From assembly GCA_020348925.1 (NCBI GenBank), contig CP070758.1, positions 2,766,118-2,830,117 of the forward strand: DNA of 64,000 bases, in the 5' to 3' direction. Below the pieces are notes generated by a model. It saw only the letters and a program-made list of their open reading frames with translations. It was not told where the DNA came from and did no database searches. How positions within the stretch are numbered: position 1 is the stretch's first letter; every line of letters starts with the position of its first letter. The translations under genes and the position numbers were made by a program. The stretch comes from Gemmatimonadota bacterium (lineage in GTDB: Bacteria; JBHIER01; G020348925). Below are positions 34,862 to 42,606 of this stretch, one piece after another.

Positions 34862-36013
34862 TTACGCGACGGTGCAATCTAACGATGAAGAATGCTGACG
34901 CTTCCACTCTTCGGCCAACCACTGGAACCAGTTATCCGCATGTTCGAAAAACATCCTGTAGGCATCACAGAGGTAGTTTACATTACCAATTCTTTCTTTA
35001 ACGCACCCACCCCAACAATATTTCAACCATCGACAGTCTCTGCACGATTCGGGATGGTCTTTTTTCATCAAGCCAAATTCATTTTGCCGATCGGAATTCA
35101 ACATCTCACTAATACTGCCTTCCATAACGTTGCCGAGTTTCCAGTTGGATTCAACAAAAAAGTCACTTGAGTAAACATCTCCAGTGTACTCCACAACCAC
35201 ATAAATACCACAGACAGGAAGGAGAGTACATTCCGGCGGTTCCAGATCGACATAGTTGTAAAGAACGGAATCGAAGAAGCGGATTGATGTCGTGGGTACA
35301 CCATCGGCAAAATCGTCAATCCAAAGATCGAACATAGAGCACAGAAAACGGCCGTATTCCTCCGGTGGCACGGCAAAGGGTGCCATTCGAAATGGATCCT
35401 GTGAATGTATCTCCACGCATGGAATAAATTGCATGTAGCTCAACCCTAACTCCTTTTGAAACTCATAGATCTCCTGAGGAAAACGCACCGAGTAATCAGT
35501 GACGACTGTGAGTGCATTGATCGCTACCCCCCCATCGAGCATTCGTTTCGCGGAATCGACAACACGCGACCATGACCCTCGACCGCTTTTCATGAACCGA
35601 TAGTGATCGTGGATGTGTTCTGGGCCATCCAATGAAAGTCCTACCAGGAAATTATACTCTCGAAGAAATTTTGTCCATAAATCATCGATGAGAATCCCGT
35701 TGGTCTGGAGCCCGTTCCCAACAGTCTGCCCGCGCCCGTATTTTTTTTGGAACGCAACAGCCTTTTCAAAAAAAGGAAGTCCCATGAGTGTTGGTTCACC
35801 GCCCTGCCAGCCAAAGGAAACATTCTCCCGCGCCTTGGTCATGACCCGCCGGATGGTTTCCTCCAAAATGGTGTCACTCATTCGATGAACCTTCGTCTCC
35901 GGAAACACATCGGCCTTCTTCAGATAGAAACAGTATTCACAGTCCATGTTGCAATCCGGCCCTGCTGGTTTTATGAGAATCGAACTCAATTCTTTCAGTC
36001 GGGATTTCATCAT
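34862..36013 (-). CDS. Anaerobic sulfatase-maturating enzyme (radical SAM/SPASM)
   Basis: 383 aa from the ATG at 36013; a TTG at 36019 overlapping the upstream TGA is an alternative. The radical-SAM cluster motif is 'CNMDCEYC', with 'WQGGEPTLMG' after it. The C-terminal SPASM domain has 'PPECTLLPVCG' and 'ESCRDCRWLKYCWGGC ... YLC' (cores given). The enzyme oxidises the active-site Cys of sulfatases to formylglycine in the cytoplasm before export. All four sulfatases here are Cys-type, so it can serve them. One odd point: the Cys expected before the catalytic Asp in 'GDVYxCDFF' is Ser (S283, codon 35165-35167), which should remove a ligand of auxiliary cluster I. Confidence 0.9.
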   Translation of the reverse strand: MMKSRLKELSSILIKPAGPDCNMDCEYCFYLKKADVFPETKVHRMSDTILEETIRRVMTKARENVSFGWQGGEPTLMGLPFFEKAVAFQKKYGRGQTVGNGLQTNGILIDDLWTKFLREYNFLVGLSLDGPEHIHDHYRFMKSGRGSWSRVVDSAKRMLDGGVAINALTVVTDYSVRFPQEIYEFQKELGLSYMQFIPCVEIHSQDPFRMAPFAVPPEEYGRFLCSMFDLWIDDFADGVPTTSIRFFDSVLYNYVDLEPPECTLLPVCGIYVVVEYTGDVYSSDFFVESNWKLGNVMEGSISEMLNSDRQNEFGLMKKDHPESCRDCRWLKYCWGGCVKERIGNVNYLCDAYRMFFEHADNWFQWLAEEWKRQHSSSLDCTVA

Positions 36014-36015
36014 TT

Positions 36016-37476
36016 TCAATGACTCTGATAATCCTCAACTTCAAGCCAGGGATCATCTGTATTCGTGCGCATTTTTGTTAGTCTGTTTCTCAGTTCAATA
36101 AGAATCTCAGAAGAATGAGAGTCGGTAGAGAGATTGTTGACCTCATGGGGATCCCGCTCGATATCATAAAGCTCCTCTTTCGGCCTTTTAAGATATGTCT
36201 CGACCCGCCGCGCTCCCATCCATTCCAACTTCCGATCGACAATCCCCTGCCATGTCTTCGAAGCGATCAGATCAGAAGCACCTGGAAATTCCAGCTCGGG
36301 AAAAAGATTGAGTATATATTTATATCGACTTGTGCGAAGAGCACGCATGGGATAATTCATCGTCACCTGATGAAATGAGTGGGAGAAATAGACTTCATCC
36401 CATCCTTGGGGATTCCTCTCATCCAGAATCGACAGGAATGATCTTCCCGGCAAAGGATATTCCGGTCTGGACACACCTGTCCATTCCAGAACAGTCGGAA
36501 GTAGATCGATAAAACTGATCACAGCTGCACTGACATACCTCCTCTTCACTCCAGGGAAACGAATGATTAGAGGTACTCGAACGCCTGCATCGTACAGATT
36601 TGTTTTTGCACCGGGAAATGGAATCCCATTATCGCTCAGGTAAAGGATCAGTGTGCTTTCATACTGCCCTGAGTTTTGGAGTTCTTTCAGAACCATCCCT
36701 ACTCCTGTATCCAAGCGTGTTATGCTTTCGTACATGTCAGCCAATTCCTCACGGACTTCCGGTATGTCAGGGAGAAAGTCTGGCACAATGACATCGCCTG
36801 GATCATATGATCTCGGTACGATACCAGGATAAGTCTGCTTGTTCCCAAAGTCTTTTCTTTTCAGACGATGCGGATCTGAATAACCGATAAGAAGGAAAAA
36901 AGGCTGCTGTGTTTTCTGTCTAAAAAACTCACCTGCCTTCTCCGCCATCTTGCTGACGTCCCGATTCTCCATGATCTCTTCAGAGGAGATTTCATAATCG
37001 AAATGAAATAGTGAATGTGGTTCAACGTGCAATTTTCCGATGAGGCCGGTTCGATATTTAGCCCGCTTGAGTAACGTCGGCATTGTTTCCACCCAATCGA
37101 ACATAGAAAAATGATGCTGCCTGTGAGCAAGTCCATATTGACCATTCTGGTGCGGATAAAGGCCGGTCAGTAGTGAGGATCGACTGGGACTGCATGAGGC
37201 AGCTGTCGTAAAGGCATGCGTAAAACGGACACCTTCGTCCGCCAGTCGATCTATGTTAGGGGTCTGTATTATGGTATTCCCATAACAACCTGTCTGATCG
37301 ATTCCATGATCGTCGGATATGAGCAACAGTATATTCCGTTCTGACATCGCCTCGGAGCGCAACTTCCCCGTAGAAAAGAAAGCCTGACCTGACGGAAGGA
37401 GACTTGCCATCAATGTGGTACCGCCGATTGACAGTGTTTTTTGCAGAAATGAACGACGAGTCAGGTGCTTTTTCAT
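36016..37476 (-). CDS. Type I sulfatase resembling heparan N-sulfatase (SGSH-like)
   Basis: 486 aa with a Tat signal 'TRRSFLQKTLSIGG'. C95 in 'SCSPSRSSLLTGLYPHQNG' (core 'CSPSRSSLLTG') is the formylglycine site. The region after it, 'HQNGQYGLAHRQHHF', 'RTGLIGKLHVEP' and 'IGYSDPHR', parallels human N-sulfoglucosamine sulfohydrolase as I remember it, more closely than arylsulfatase A. That enzyme removes N-sulfate from glucosamine in heparan sulfate. If the likeness holds in an alignment, it is the best pointer to a heparin/heparan-type substrate in this locus. It is immediately followed by the maturating-enzyme gene with touching ends. Confidence 0.88.
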   Translation of the reverse strand: MKKHLTRRSFLQKTLSIGGTTLMASLLPSGQAFFSTGKLRSEAMSERNILLLISDDHGIDQTGCYGNTIIQTPNIDRLADEGVRFTHAFTTAASCSPSRSSLLTGLYPHQNGQYGLAHRQHHFSMFDWVETMPTLLKRAKYRTGLIGKLHVEPHSLFHFDYEISSEEIMENRDVSKMAEKAGEFFRQKTQQPFFLLIGYSDPHRLKRKDFGNKQTYPGIVPRSYDPGDVIVPDFLPDIPEVREELADMYESITRLDTGVGMVLKELQNSGQYESTLILYLSDNGIPFPGAKTNLYDAGVRVPLIIRFPGVKRRYVSAAVISFIDLLPTVLEWTGVSRPEYPLPGRSFLSILDERNPQGWDEVYFSHSFHQVTMNYPMRALRTSRYKYILNLFPELEFPGASDLIASKTWQGIVDRKLEWMGARRVETYLKRPKEELYDIERDPHEVNNLSTDSHSSEILIELRNRLTKMRTNTDDPWLEVEDYQSH

Positions 37477-37530
37477 CAGTCTTGTCTCATTATAGTTACA
37501 ATTTATCTATTCTGCTGTATATACTTCCTG

Positions 37531-37557
37531 TTATTCAGGTCAAGTACCGGAATGACA
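37531..37557. repeat. Remnant of the small palindromic element
   Basis: The 82-base gap upstream of the SGSH-like gene holds 'GTTATTCAGG' and then 'CCGGAATGAC', two words that also occur, further apart, in the element at 50189-50272. It looks like an internally shortened copy. The match is short, so chance cannot be excluded. Confidence 0.4.
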
Positions 37558-37558
37558 T

Positions 37559-39154
37559 TCACTCCGAAACCTTTTTGGGATATACTCCAACCGCTTCAGC
37601 CCACGCTTTCCAGACTTTTCCCATCTCCTCAACCCGCTCAGGATACTCGTCAGCAAGATTATGCGTCTCTGTCCGATCCTCCTCCATATCATAGAGCTCA
37701 TATTCGTTCAGATCACTATCCATCACCAATTTCCATTTATCCTCACGGACGGCACTTTTCCCGAAATGCTCCCAGCAGAGAAACGCATGTTCTTCTCGCG
37801 CTTCACCACGGAGTACTGGGAGGAGACTCCTGCCATCCAGAGGATTCAAAACGTGGTTCCTGTATTGATCGGGATAAATCACACCGGCAACGTCCAGACA
37901 GGTGGGCATAAGATCGATAACATGGCCCACTTGGTGGGTCAGACTGGCTGGCGCGATGACACCCGGCCAGCGGGCTATAAAAGGCGTGGAAATGCCCCCC
38001 TCATGCATCCAGCTTTTGTACCGCCTGAAGGGAGTGTTGCTGGCATTGGCCCAGCCGACGCCGTAACTCATGTAGCTTTCAGATCCTCCGGGGGTAACCG
38101 CCTGATCATTGCCCCTGAGTATCTCATCGCATCCCCCGTTATCTGACAAAAATATAACAAGGGTGTTTCCTTCAATATTCGGTCTCATCAGAGCGCGGAG
38201 AATTCTCCCTACTCCCTGATCCATCCTGTCGACTTGCGCAGCATAGACGGCCATTTTCATGATCTCCCATTCCATATGTTCAGCAGATTCCCAGGGAGGC
38301 ACACGGTCATCGCGCTCCGGCAGTTTCCACTTTTCATTCACAAGACCCATCTCAATGACTCTTTCATATCGTCGCTTCCGCATTGAATCCCAGCCATCTC
38401 GAAAATGATCCTCATATTTTCGAATATCTTCAGGCAGCGCGTGCAACGGCCAGTGGGGTGCGGTATATGCCACATACAGAAAGAAGGGATCTTCATATTG
38501 GTGCCACTCTTCAATCATCCGTACCGCATTGTCCGTGATGGCATCGGTCATGAAAAACCCTTCCCCCTTCTCCACGATTTCCTGATCGTCGCGCAGCATG
38601 ATCCTCACTTTGTCCGATTTTGGTTCGACGAAGCTCGTATCAAAATAGCTGCTGGCACCACTGACCAGGCCGTAATACCTTTCAAAACCGCGTTGTAGAG
38701 GCCAATTGGGATAATACTCCCCGACGTGCCACTTGCCGGACATGAGGGTATGATACCCGGCGGATTTCAGCGCCTCGGCAATCGTCAGGCAACGATCATT
38801 TAAATAGCCTTGATATGCGGGAGGTTTCTTCTTTCTCTTGCGATTGATCATTTCTCCCACACCGACACGATGCGGGTACTGACCAGTCAACAGGGATGCC
38901 CGGGTCGGACAACAACGGGCACAATTATAGAACTGCGTAAATCGAACACCATCCTCAGCGAGTTGATCTATGTTCGGTGTTTCTATGGACGAACCATAGC
39001 AACCTAAATCTGAAAAACCCATATCATCGGCCATAATGATGATGATGTTGGTACGACGGATATTTCCCTTATCAACCTTACAGGAAAGTGACGGAATGAG
39101 ACTAATGCCTGCTGCCGCTTCTAAAGAAAGTCTGATGAATTCTCTTCTTTCCAT
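37559..39154 (-). CDS. Type I arylsulfatase A-like sulfatase
   Basis: 531 aa with a Tat/lipoprotein-like start 'MERREFIRLSLEAAAG' and 'SLSC'. Metal site 'IIIMADDMGFSDLGCYG'; formylglycine site C81 in 'ARCCPTRASLLTGQYPHR' (core 'CCPTRASLLTG'); second site 'FLSDNGGCDE'. 'YTAPHWPLHALPEDI' and 'SGKWHVGE' are typical of large arylsulfatase subfamilies with galactose- or GalNAc-sulfate specificity, though this does not fix the substrate. It lies 39 bases downstream of the HEAT-repeat sulfatase and is followed by an 82-base gap, so the block may contain an internal promoter. Confidence 0.93.
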   Translation of the reverse strand: MERREFIRLSLEAAAGISLIPSLSCKVDKGNIRRTNIIIIMADDMGFSDLGCYGSSIETPNIDQLAEDGVRFTQFYNCARCCPTRASLLTGQYPHRVGVGEMINRKRKKKPPAYQGYLNDRCLTIAEALKSAGYHTLMSGKWHVGEYYPNWPLQRGFERYYGLVSGASSYFDTSFVEPKSDKVRIMLRDDQEIVEKGEGFFMTDAITDNAVRMIEEWHQYEDPFFLYVAYTAPHWPLHALPEDIRKYEDHFRDGWDSMRKRRYERVIEMGLVNEKWKLPERDDRVPPWESAEHMEWEIMKMAVYAAQVDRMDQGVGRILRALMRPNIEGNTLVIFLSDNGGCDEILRGNDQAVTPGGSESYMSYGVGWANASNTPFRRYKSWMHEGGISTPFIARWPGVIAPASLTHQVGHVIDLMPTCLDVAGVIYPDQYRNHVLNPLDGRSLLPVLRGEAREEHAFLCWEHFGKSAVREDKWKLVMDSDLNEYELYDMEEDRTETHNLADEYPERVEEMGKVWKAWAEAVGVYPKKVSE

Positions 39155-39193
39155 TTCTTTTTACTATTCCATTTGTAATTCTTCCGGAGCCAT

Positions 39194-41125
39194 TCATCTT
39201 ACCTGATTATTCGTTCCGAGTAGATTGTTGATAGCGTGATTTGCCACCCGAACCACGTATTTGTTATCCTGATCATTGAGTGCTTCATGTAAAAACGGAA
39301 TTGTTGATCGTGCTTTTTCACCCAACTCATCTATCACGATCGCAGCATGCAGACGAATCCATTCCTCATCACTTTGTAATTCCATTTCCAAAACCGGAAG
39401 AGCTTCTGACACTTCTCCCAATTTGCACAGAGCCTCAGCAGCTGCAACACGGATTGTAGAAGAGGAATCATCCAGTAATTTCCTTACCTCGACAATGGAG
39501 CCTTGTACCTCATTCCCCAAATTTCCAATACCAATCAATGCCCAGTAACGGACTGACGGATTATTGTCATTCAGTAATAACAACAAATTTTGAAGATCAT
39601 CTGCTTTTGGTTTTCCAACCAAAATTGCAGTCTCGTGTAACCGTTTCAGGAAATCCTCCGAACCTGTCTTTTGAAGTATTGCGTATCGACTCCCGTACTG
39701 TTTCTCCAGACGAAGGATTTCCGGTTCTGGAATCAAACCGAGGTCTTTCGCCTCCAGTATCCACTGCAGGTGCACATTACGCATTTTCTCTAAGATATCT
39801 TTGTATTCCGGATCCGGAGCCAGGTTTTTGATCTCGTACGGATCATTATGAATGTCATACAATTCTTCCTGAGGTTTTCTCCTGGATGTAAAAAGGGCGA
39901 CCGTCTCAGGCAATTCCCCCTCCTGTTCCAGACGACGAATCTCTTTCATCACCGGTCCCTGCTCCGCGCTCTGGATGTATTGATAGTAGGGTTTGTAAGA
40001 CATGTAATTGATGACATATCGATATCGCTTATCCCTCACTGAGCGAACCAGATCGTAACGCTCATCCATTCGGTCGCGAATGGAGAAAACATATTGTCGT
40101 TCAGGGGGCAGATTAGGACCCAGAAAAGGACGCCCTTGCATGTATTCCGGAACCAGTAATCCTACCAGATTGAGAACAGCAGGTGCAAAATCCAGCGAGC
40201 TGACGAATTGATCGTCCTTACTCCCAGGTGTCCCTTGCCTCTTTTGACGAAATTTTTCCGGTATTCTGACAATCAGGGGAATGTGTGTTCCGGAATCATA
40301 AATCCACCGTTTGGCTCTCGGCATACCGACGCCGTGATCCGACCAGAAGAAAACGATGGTCTCATCCCTCAAGCCGGCATCATCCAATTCTTTGAGACGA
40401 TCCTCTATCCAGTAGTCCAACGCAGTAATCAGCTCGTGATACCGTGCCCAGTACTCCCGGGTCACTTTCGTATCCGGATAATAGGGTGGTAATTCGAATG
40501 CCTCCCGATTCTGTCTCTGATGGGGTTTGAGACGTTGTGTCCGCTCAGCGCGTTTTTCTTCGTCCAAACGAATTGAACCCTCATGGGTACCGGTGTAGTT
40601 AAACACCGCAAAAAATGGCGCGCCCCTCGGGCGATTTTTCCAATGGGCATTCCTGCTGGATTCATCCCAGGCTTTATCCGGAGTAACGAAATTGTAATCT
40701 TCTTTATAATTGTTTGTGCAGTAATAACCGGCCTCTCTCAAGTATTCCGAAAAGCATTTCACTGTTTCCGGCAAATGGGGTTTCATAGAACGTTTTACAC
40801 CCTCGCCCCCGCCTCGCATATGATGTGTGCCCAAAGTTGAGGCATACATCCCGGTTATGATAGAGGATCGGTTCGGCGCACAGACGCCGGCAACGGTAAA
40901 TGCATTCTCAAAGAGTACGCCTTCGCCAGCAAGTTTATCAAGCACAGGCGTTACCGCGTTTATATATCCACAGCATTTCAGGTGAGGTCCGATATCCTCA
41001 CAGGATAACCAGAGAATGTTCGGCTGGAATCTGGCAGACCTCCCTCGCAGTTTCATCAGCGGAAACAGGCAGACTGCCATAATCCCTTTCGCGATTTGTT
41101 TCAAACAATGTCTTCGTGATGGCAT
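39194..41125 (-). CDS. Type I sulfatase with C-terminal HEAT-like repeats
   Basis: 643 aa with a Tat-like start 'SRRHCLKQIAKG'. The catalytic domain covers residues ~30-490, with 'ILWLSCEDIGPHLKCCG', formylglycine C82 in 'VCAPNRSSIITG' and 'FFWSDHGVGMP'. The fourth position of the C-x-P-x-R motif is Asn rather than the usual Ser/Thr. Residues ~510-640 consist of four or five helical HEAT-like repeats ('NPSVRYWALIGIGNLG', 'STIRVAAAEALCKLG', 'WIRLHAAIVIDELG'), a possible protein-binding surface. Similar sulfatase-HEAT fusions occur in planctomycetes and relatives. It starts the sulfatase block after a 206-base gap. Confidence 0.92.
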   Translation of the reverse strand: MPSRRHCLKQIAKGIMAVCLFPLMKLRGRSARFQPNILWLSCEDIGPHLKCCGYINAVTPVLDKLAGEGVLFENAFTVAGVCAPNRSSIITGMYASTLGTHHMRGGGEGVKRSMKPHLPETVKCFSEYLREAGYYCTNNYKEDYNFVTPDKAWDESSRNAHWKNRPRGAPFFAVFNYTGTHEGSIRLDEEKRAERTQRLKPHQRQNREAFELPPYYPDTKVTREYWARYHELITALDYWIEDRLKELDDAGLRDETIVFFWSDHGVGMPRAKRWIYDSGTHIPLIVRIPEKFRQKRQGTPGSKDDQFVSSLDFAPAVLNLVGLLVPEYMQGRPFLGPNLPPERQYVFSIRDRMDERYDLVRSVRDKRYRYVINYMSYKPYYQYIQSAEQGPVMKEIRRLEQEGELPETVALFTSRRKPQEELYDIHNDPYEIKNLAPDPEYKDILEKMRNVHLQWILEAKDLGLIPEPEILRLEKQYGSRYAILQKTGSEDFLKRLHETAILVGKPKADDLQNLLLLLNDNNPSVRYWALIGIGNLGNEVQGSIVEVRKLLDDSSSTIRVAAAEALCKLGEVSEALPVLEMELQSDEEWIRLHAAIVIDELGEKARSTIPFLHEALNDQDNKYVVRVANHAINNLLGTNNQVR

Positions 41126-41331
41126 CTACTTCTCACATAAATGTTTCTTTGCATCTGACATATTCTCAGCTTATCATCTTTCTTAGATAATGGCATGAAT
41201 GCAGTATCCGCAAAAACCGATTGTAGGAGGACATCAATCCCCCCGCTCCGGCCGACAATCTCTTCAGAAAACCGCAACGCAGTTCTCCGTTTTCAATGAC
41301 CAACAAAGTGAACATTCTACATCTCCATTTT

Positions 41332-42594
41332 CTATTTCAACATATAGGCATAATAGTCGGTCAGAAACCTCAAACCGAAGGACGTGGCAATATCCCGGAT
41401 GGTGATCCAGAGTTTTCCGTGTTTGTGTCTCGTTCTGATTTCATAAAAACAGCCCGCGAGATTGGGATCTGAATGGTCCGAGGAAAACCGGTTCTTCAAA
41501 ACCCAGGAGAGGGATTTCTCGATATTGTCCTTGAATTCATCACCCACGCCATGTTCCATAAGCCGTAGCCAGACTATGGCGGCGAAGGAGACGGCGGAAC
41601 CACAGAGAGAATTTTTGTTGGCCTTGCCACTCAGATAATTCTTGTAGTAGATCGTCCCGTCGCCAGCCTGAACCCTGGCAAAAACCTCGGCCGTCCTTTT
41701 CGCGGCCATAAGATATCGCTCGTTGCCCGTCAATTCGTAGCCTTCAATCAGTGATTCCGCATACCAGAGATTGAATCGCGGATGGAAAGATCCCTCGTCC
41801 GGATGGTTCGGCATAAACCGCATCCAGAGCCCGTGTTCGTCCTGTTTTTCGACCAGGCTCTCGCAAATGTTGATGAAGACGTCTTTATACTTTGGATCAT
41901 TCGTATATTCATACATGTCCTTGTATAATGATCCTTCGTTGTTGGGTCGAGAGACATCGAAAAGTTCCTGTTCCTTTTTTTCCGGCCAGAAGGGGCTGTT
42001 CTCTTTCAATACTTCACCCGAGGCAGGATCAATACTGTCATAGAAAACGCCTTCCTCCGGAACGTACATATGCTGGAGCATCCATTCCCCCGCCCGCGTC
42101 GCTACTTCGGCGTATTTCTTCTCCCCTGTAATGTTGGACAGAAGATAGATGCCGGCCGACCCATCGGTCATTGTCGCGAAGACGATCCGGTCGCCGACTA
42201 CATCCCCGTGGGCCGTATAGAGCATTCCCTTTAATTTGGGATGGTCCTTGATCTCAAGACCGATCCACCAGTCACCGGCCCGCTTCGCCGCTTCCAGATA
42301 CTTGGAATCTTTTGTCAACTCATAGGCCTGGACCAATCCATAGATAACCTGGCCGGTATGCCAGGCCGGCTCGTAATCGTACCAGCGCCCTTCGATGAGA
42401 TTGTAGTCGCAGCGCGATTTCCCCTGCTCATCCAAAAGGATCTCGCTGGCGTAGTTGGCGCCATCGATAATAGCCCTCAGAATCTCGACTCTCAGGGAAT
42501 CATCATTTCTTGCTACAGCGACGTTTGCAAAGGCGAGCATAAACAGCGAAAAAATCACCAAGTGTGTTCTTCGGATGAACCGAAAGGATCTCAT
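41332..42594 (-). CDS. Secreted alpha/alpha-barrel protein, six-hairpin glycosidase-like, unassigned family
   Basis: 420 aa with a signal peptide ending 'FANVAVA'. The mature protein is a series of helical hairpins, with recurring 'G ... YLEAAKRAGDWW', 'KKYAEVATRAGEWM' and 'RYLMAAKRTAEVF' helices typical of alpha/alpha-6 barrels. Acidic and aromatic residues cluster in 'DYEPAWHTGQ', 'HGDVVGDR' and 'RFNLWYAESL'. I cannot match it to GH88, GH105, GH127 or another named family. It could be an uronyl hydrolase, epimerase or lyase. GGGAGGTG gives a clear ribosome site. It follows the GH20 gene by 12 bases and precedes a 206-base gap. Confidence 0.75.
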   Translation of the reverse strand: MRSFRFIRRTHLVIFSLFMLAFANVAVARNDDSLRVEILRAIIDGANYASEILLDEQGKSRCDYNLIEGRWYDYEPAWHTGQVIYGLVQAYELTKDSKYLEAAKRAGDWWIGLEIKDHPKLKGMLYTAHGDVVGDRIVFATMTDGSAGIYLLSNITGEKKYAEVATRAGEWMLQHMYVPEEGVFYDSIDPASGEVLKENSPFWPEKKEQELFDVSRPNNEGSLYKDMYEYTNDPKYKDVFINICESLVEKQDEHGLWMRFMPNHPDEGSFHPRFNLWYAESLIEGYELTGNERYLMAAKRTAEVFARVQAGDGTIYYKNYLSGKANKNSLCGSAVSFAAIVWLRLMEHGVGDEFKDNIEKSLSWVLKNRFSSDHSDPNLAGCFYEIRTRHKHGKLWITIRDIATSFGLRFLTDYYAYMLK

Positions 42595-42606
42595 GGTACA
42601 CCTCCC

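Noticed and set aside
41126-41331. Promoter or terminator in the 206-base gap before the sulfatase block
   Set aside because: I found only weak -10-like words and an imperfect hairpin without U-tract, so nothing could be supported.
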